Shown here piece by piece: positions 60,388 to 64,000 of a stretch of DNA of 64,000 nt. Location of the stretch: assembly GCF_001280845.1 (NCBI RefSeq), contig NZ_LGHP01000001.1, forward strand, positions 1,047,178-1,111,177. Direction: 5' to 3'. Numbering within the stretch: position 1 is the first letter of the stretch; every line of letters starts with the position of its first letter. A program made the translations under genes and the position numbers. This DNA comes from Bacillus sp. FJAT-28004 (GTDB lineage: Bacteria; Bacillota; Bacilli; Paenibacillales; Paenibacillaceae). Below the pieces are notes generated by a model. The model searched no databases and was not told the DNA's origin. It was given only the letters and a program-made list of their open reading frames with translations.

Positions 60388-61419
60388 ATGGATACCTATT
60401 TTATTTCAGCAACTGAGCAGCGCAGAAGAAAACGCGCGATTCTAGTAATGACGGTGCTTAGCGTACTTATTGTCCTATCCGTTATCATTAGTATGAACAC
60501 AGGTTTTATCCGATTAGCGCCAATCGATGTATTCAAAACGTTATTTGGAGCAGGCACGGCGAAGCAGGAGCTTATTCTATTTAGTTTTCGCTTGCCTCGG
60601 ATTGTCATTTCGATTCTGATTGGAGCAGGCTTCGCTGTTTCCGGCTGCATTATTCAAGGATTATCCCGTAATCCGCTTTCTGATCCAGGGCTGCTTGGCA
60701 TAAATGCAGGTGCTGGGCTTGCTGTCATTTTATTTATTTCTTTTTATCCGACGACGGAAAAAGGCTCTATTTTTTTGATGCCGTTTCTTGCACTGATCGG
60801 AGCGTCATTAACAGCATTGGTTATCTTCGTGCTTTCGTATAAAAGACATCGCGGATTATTGCCGACACGGATGATCTTAGTTGGTATCGCTGTGGCCGCG
60901 GGCATTAGCGCAGCGATGCAGCTTTTGATTTTGCGCCTTACGCCGGAGAAATATCAGTTTTTCGCTGTTTGGATGGCAGGCAGCATATGGGGAACGAACT
61001 GGAAGTATGTTCTCGCACTGCTTCCATGGCTGATCGTTATTTTTCCGTTTGTGCTATTTAAGGCGAAATCGTTGAATGCTTTAAATTTAGGCGATCAGTT
61101 GGCAGTAGGCCTCGGAGCTCAAGTGAACAAAGAGAGGGCATGGTTGCTTGCAGCAGCAGTAGGTCTTGCAGGCTCTTGCGTCGCTGTCGGCGGGGGCATT
61201 GGGTTCGTCGGACTCATAGCACCTCATTTGGCAAGAAGACTTGTCGGTCCTCAGCATCAAGTGTTATTGCCAGCTTCGGCATTTGTAGGGGCGCTGCTCG
61301 TTATTGTGGCAGATACACTTGCCAGATGGGCATTCCAGCCAAATGAGATTCCAACAGGCATTGTTGTTGCTGTTATTGGAGCTCCTTATTTCTTATATTT
61401 ATTGTCGAGATCGAAATAA
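60388..61419 (+). CDS. FecCD-family iron-siderophore ABC permease 2
   Basis: A 343-residue permease partner, two bases after the first gene. Motifs FRLPRIVISILIGAGFAVSG, GLSRNPLSDPGLLGINAGAG and GGGIGFVGLIAPHLARRLVG match FeuC/FhuG-type subunits. It starts at ATG 60388 behind GGGAG and ends with a strong terminator, so the operon holds only the two permeases. Confidence 0.92.
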   Translation: MDTYFISATEQRRRKRAILVMTVLSVLIVLSVIISMNTGFIRLAPIDVFKTLFGAGTAKQELILFSFRLPRIVISILIGAGFAVSGCIIQGLSRNPLSDPGLLGINAGAGLAVILFISFYPTTEKGSIFLMPFLALIGASLTALVIFVLSYKRHRGLLPTRMILVGIAVAAGISAAMQLLILRLTPEKYQFFAVWMAGSIWGTNWKYVLALLPWLIVIFPFVLFKAKSLNALNLGDQLAVGLGAQVNKERAWLLAAAVGLAGSCVAVGGGIGFVGLIAPHLARRLVGPQHQVLLPASAFVGALLVIVADTLARWAFQPNEIPTGIVVAVIGAPYFLYLLSRSK

Positions 61420-61431
61420 TCGGCGTATGCC

Positions 61432-61475
61432 AAAAGAAAACCGCGGCGAGCAGGATGCTCCCGCGGTTTTCTTTT
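61432..61475 (+). terminator. terminator after the permease genes
   Basis: AAAAGAAAACCGCGG paired with CCGCGGTTTTCTTTT around a 14-base loop. Confidence 0.92.
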
Positions 61476-61577
61476 GTGGAAAGTCATATATCCGAATTTG
61501 TCTTCACTCTTAGTAGCCAGCCCATGGGTACCTGCATATATTACCTATGACATTTCAGGTGGAAGAAGGAGAGGACT

Positions 61578-64000
61578 ATGACAAAAAACAGAAAAGGGAA
61601 AAGCCCGAAGGGGCGAAAGCCGCTTTTTTATGTTGATAATCCGAATGCTTCCGAGTTAAAGTGGCTAGATGATTTGAACAGGAAGAAGGCCGCTGTGCAA
61701 AATTCGGTAGCCAAACGAACGGTAAAAGAAGTAGTGGAAGTCAATCAACCGACTTTGAATATTAATGCGGTTTCTGCTCCTTTGGTATCAGAAATAGAAA
61801 CAATTGAAGAAGAATTGTTAGACAATGCACAGCCGGATGTGATCGAGATTGAAGAGTCTGAACTAGTAGAAATATTTGAAGTCATTGATTATGAAGAAGT
61901 TAGCCGAGAAGAGAAGATGGAGAAACTTGCGGAAAAGAAAAGCCCGGAATCGTCTGTTCCGTTTATTTATACGGATGATTTGGTCGACTTCGCAGTTACC
62001 ACCGAAAAAATTGCATCAGGTGCAATCGAAAACAGTAAGCTCGGAGCGGGAAGTGTCAATTCAGACGTAATTGCAGATTACGCGGTAGATAGTATCCATA
62101 TTGCGGACGGCGCCATAAAATCCTCTAAAATCGCGCTGGAGTCGATAACGGGGAACCATTTGACTAACAATTCGATATCCGGCGATAAAATTTTGGATCA
62201 CTCCATCTACGGAAGCAAGCTGAAGGACGGGAGCATTTCGTCAGAGAAGTTAGCAGATCGCACGATAAGCTCACACAAATTAGCAGAAAGCTCGATCGAA
62301 TCCAGACATTTAAAATCGTTTATTATTAATTCAGAGCTGCTGGCAGACCAGTCGATTACGTCGGATAAAATAAAAAGCGGAGCGATTCGTACTGAAAATT
62401 TGTCTAATGAAATCATTAACAACTCCAAACTGGGTGAAGGTGCCGTTACTCGCTCCAAGCTGCGCGATGAGGCTGTAACAGGAGAGAAGATCGCGCCGGG
62501 AGCGATTGACGCTGTTCATTTGAGACCTGGCTTAATACTTGCAGAGCACGTTGCGGCTGGTGCCATTCAAGGAAAACATTTGTCCCCAGGCGAAATTACA
62601 GCCGAGCATCTGGTTGAGGGAGCAATTGGTACAAGAGAACTGCAGGCGGACACCGTCAAAGCCAAGCATTTAACGGCAGGGTCGGTAACTTCGGAACACC
62701 TACAAGCAGGAGCCGTTAGAAGCGGCCATGTCGGAGCGGAACAAATCCAAAGCGGAAATCTTGCTGACCAGTCTGTTACATCCACGAAGCTTGCTGATCA
62801 ATCGGTATCGACGATCAAAATTGTCGATCATTCGATTACTTTATCAAAGTTGTCCGACCAAAGTGTGAACGCGCAAAAGCTGTCAAATGATGCAGTACTT
62901 ACCCGTCATCTGGGACGTTTCAGCGTCACTTCAGACAAAATCGCTGAAGCTCAAGTGCTGCAGTGGCATCTGGCAGCAGATTCCGTGTCGATGGAGCAGC
63001 TCGCCCCGAACGCCATTTTGAGAGAGCATGTGCAAGATGGAATTATTAATGAAGATAAGCTTGCTCTTCATGCTGTTAAGAAGGAACATATCGGTTATGG
63101 CGCTGTCGGCATGACGCAATTAGCCGATGAGTCCGTTACGAAGAGTAAGTTAACCGAAGGTGCGGTGACGGCGTCCATTTTGGCGAATGGATCAGTGGAG
63201 TCGAGACATTTGAAGGATGATAGTATTACGTTTCAGAAAATAGCTCCGGAAACGCTAAGGGCGTATCATTTTTCGGCTGGTGCTGTAACGGAAGAGTCCA
63301 TTTCGCCGAAAGCTGTGAGCGGGGAGCACCTGCAGCTTGGTCTCATAGACAATCGCCATCTGGCGAATGACGCGGTTGATACGGAGAATCTGCAGGACGG
63401 ATCGGTAACGAGCAGTAAGCTGGCTTATGGTTCAGTGACGGAGCGTTATATCGGACCAGGAGTCGTATTTTCACATCATTTGGCCGATCATATCGTCAAT
63501 TCACTCAAGCTGTCCCCAGAATCTGTAACTACAGATAAGCTGGCTGATTTAAGTGTATTAGCTTCGAAGCTTGCGGATGGAAGCGTAATAAGTGCAAAAA
63601 TTGCGCCGAATACGGTTCAATCTGAGCATTTTTCAGATGGAGCTGTGATGACTCGGCATATCGGGCTTGGTGCGATTGATTCATCGCATTTACAGAATCG
63701 TATCATTGGAGCGAATCATCTGATTGCCCACTCGATTGGAACAGATGCGCTGCAGGATGGATTGATAAAGGTTGAAAAGTTATCAGCCGGCTCTGTCCAG
63801 TCCAAACAAATTGGGGATGAAGCCGTGCTGAGTCGTCATTTGGCCAATGCTTCGGTGCTCGGTATACATTTAAGTGACAATAGTGTGCACAGTACCCATA
63901 TTGTGGATGAATCGATTACAGAAGAGAAGCTGTCTCTAGACAGCGTAGGAAAAAAACAGCTGCAGATCGGCTCTGTCGGGGCTGCGGCATTGCAGCAAGG
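61578..64000 (+). CDS. giant decapeptide-repeat protein (5' part, runs off the window)
   Basis: Open from ATG 61578 (AAGGAGAGG upstream) to the window end: at least 807 residues. Residues 1-130 are a polar, then Glu-rich, non-repeated head starting MTKNRKGKSPKGRKPLFYVD, with no signal peptide. From residue 131 every 10 residues form one unit, 67 units in a row without a single insertion or deletion. The pattern is xxx(K/H)(L/I)AxGS(V/I); position 10 is Val or Ile in nearly all units and position 5 Leu, Ile or another hydrophobic residue. This predicts a long, regular beta-solenoid-like fibre. I recall similar Paenibacillus proteins ending in a WIAG-tail; the tail is not in this window. Confidence 0.85.
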   Translation, partial: MTKNRKGKSPKGRKPLFYVDNPNASELKWLDDLNRKKAAVQNSVAKRTVKEVVEVNQPTLNINAVSAPLVSEIETIEEELLDNAQPDVIEIEESELVEIFEVIDYEEVSREEKMEKLAEKKSPESSVPFIYTDDLVDFAVTTEKIASGAIENSKLGAGSVNSDVIADYAVDSIHIADGAIKSSKIALESITGNHLTNNSISGDKILDHSIYGSKLKDGSISSEKLADRTISSHKLAESSIESRHLKSFIINSELLADQSITSDKIKSGAIRTENLSNEIINNSKLGEGAVTRSKLRDEAVTGEKIAPGAIDAVHLRPGLILAEHVAAGAIQGKHLSPGEITAEHLVEGAIGTRELQADTVKAKHLTAGSVTSEHLQAGAVRSGHVGAEQIQSGNLADQSVTSTKLADQSVSTIKIVDHSITLSKLSDQSVNAQKLSNDAVLTRHLGRFSVTSDKIAEAQVLQWHLAADSVSMEQLAPNAILREHVQDGIINEDKLALHAVKKEHIGYGAVGMTQLADESVTKSKLTEGAVTASILANGSVESRHLKDDSITFQKIAPETLRAYHFSAGAVTEESISPKAVSGEHLQLGLIDNRHLANDAVDTENLQDGSVTSSKLAYGSVTERYIGPGVVFSHHLADHIVNSLKLSPESVTTDKLADLSVLASKLADGSVISAKIAPNTVQSEHFSDGAVMTRHIGLGAIDSSHLQNRIIGANHLIAHSIGTDALQDGLIKVEKLSAGSVQSKQIGDEAVLSRHLANASVLGIHLSDNSVHSTHIVDESITEEKLSLDSVGKKQLQIGSVGAAALQQ

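Overview
The window looks like chromosome of a Paenibacillus-type Bacillota: strong AAGGAGG ribosome-binding sites, frequent TTG and GTG starts, sporulation genes (pdaA, yhbH, a ytvI-type permease), Bacillus-like suf, mtn, thi, yunC/yunD and yfkAB genes, and a long decapeptide-repeat protein of a kind I associate with Paenibacillus. Assignment rests on gene content only.

Layout. 1-1.1 kb: the 3' tail of a 23S rRNA gene followed by nine tRNA genes, including three identical tRNA-Thr copies and an initiator tRNA. 1.2-5.6 kb: pdaA, a cupin, a NiaP-like transporter and yhbH. 5.9-12.9 kb: a reductive pyrimidine-degradation operon (aminotransferase, M20 carbamoylase, preT, preA, dihydropyrimidinase, an unknown 70-residue protein), facing a convergent transporter. 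14.5-26 kb: sbcDC, small membrane proteins, a PAS-GGDEF-EAL protein, yunC, mtnK-mtnA and a DUF1802 gene. 26.2-31.5 kb: sufCDSUB behind a promoter with a Fur-like operator.

31.46-41.83 kb: a genomic island of about 10.35 kb inserted exactly at the 3' end of sufB. It is bounded by a perfect 20-bp direct repeat made of the last codons of sufB. It carries a tyrosine integrase, an ImmA/IrrE-like peptidase, a DnaD-type replication protein, a decayed IS3-family element, and many small genes, several spore-related by family and seven of them encoding fewer than 60 residues. A short sequence element recurs 85-150 bp upstream of most of these small minus-strand genes. The island separates sufB from what looks like its original terminator, now at 41.85 kb.

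42-53 kb: a lipoprotein, two HD-GYP proteins, a molybdenum-cofactor cluster (moeB-like, a moaD-moaE fusion, moaA), yunD, yfkAB and a ytvI-type gene. 53-59.2 kb: a TPP-riboswitch-controlled thiamine operon (thiC, thiF, a thiE-thiS fusion, thiG, thiO). 59.2-61.4 kb: two FecCD-type iron-siderophore permeases behind a good promoter and Fur box. 61.6 kb to the end: the start of a giant protein made of 67 or more perfectly phased 10-residue repeats.

Two themes recur. Sulfur-carrier proteins are fused to their partner enzymes (MoaD-MoaE and ThiE-ThiS), each beside a paralogous E1-like adenylyltransferase with the same C-terminal extension. Iron and sulfur supply appear Fur-linked at both the suf operon and the siderophore permeases.
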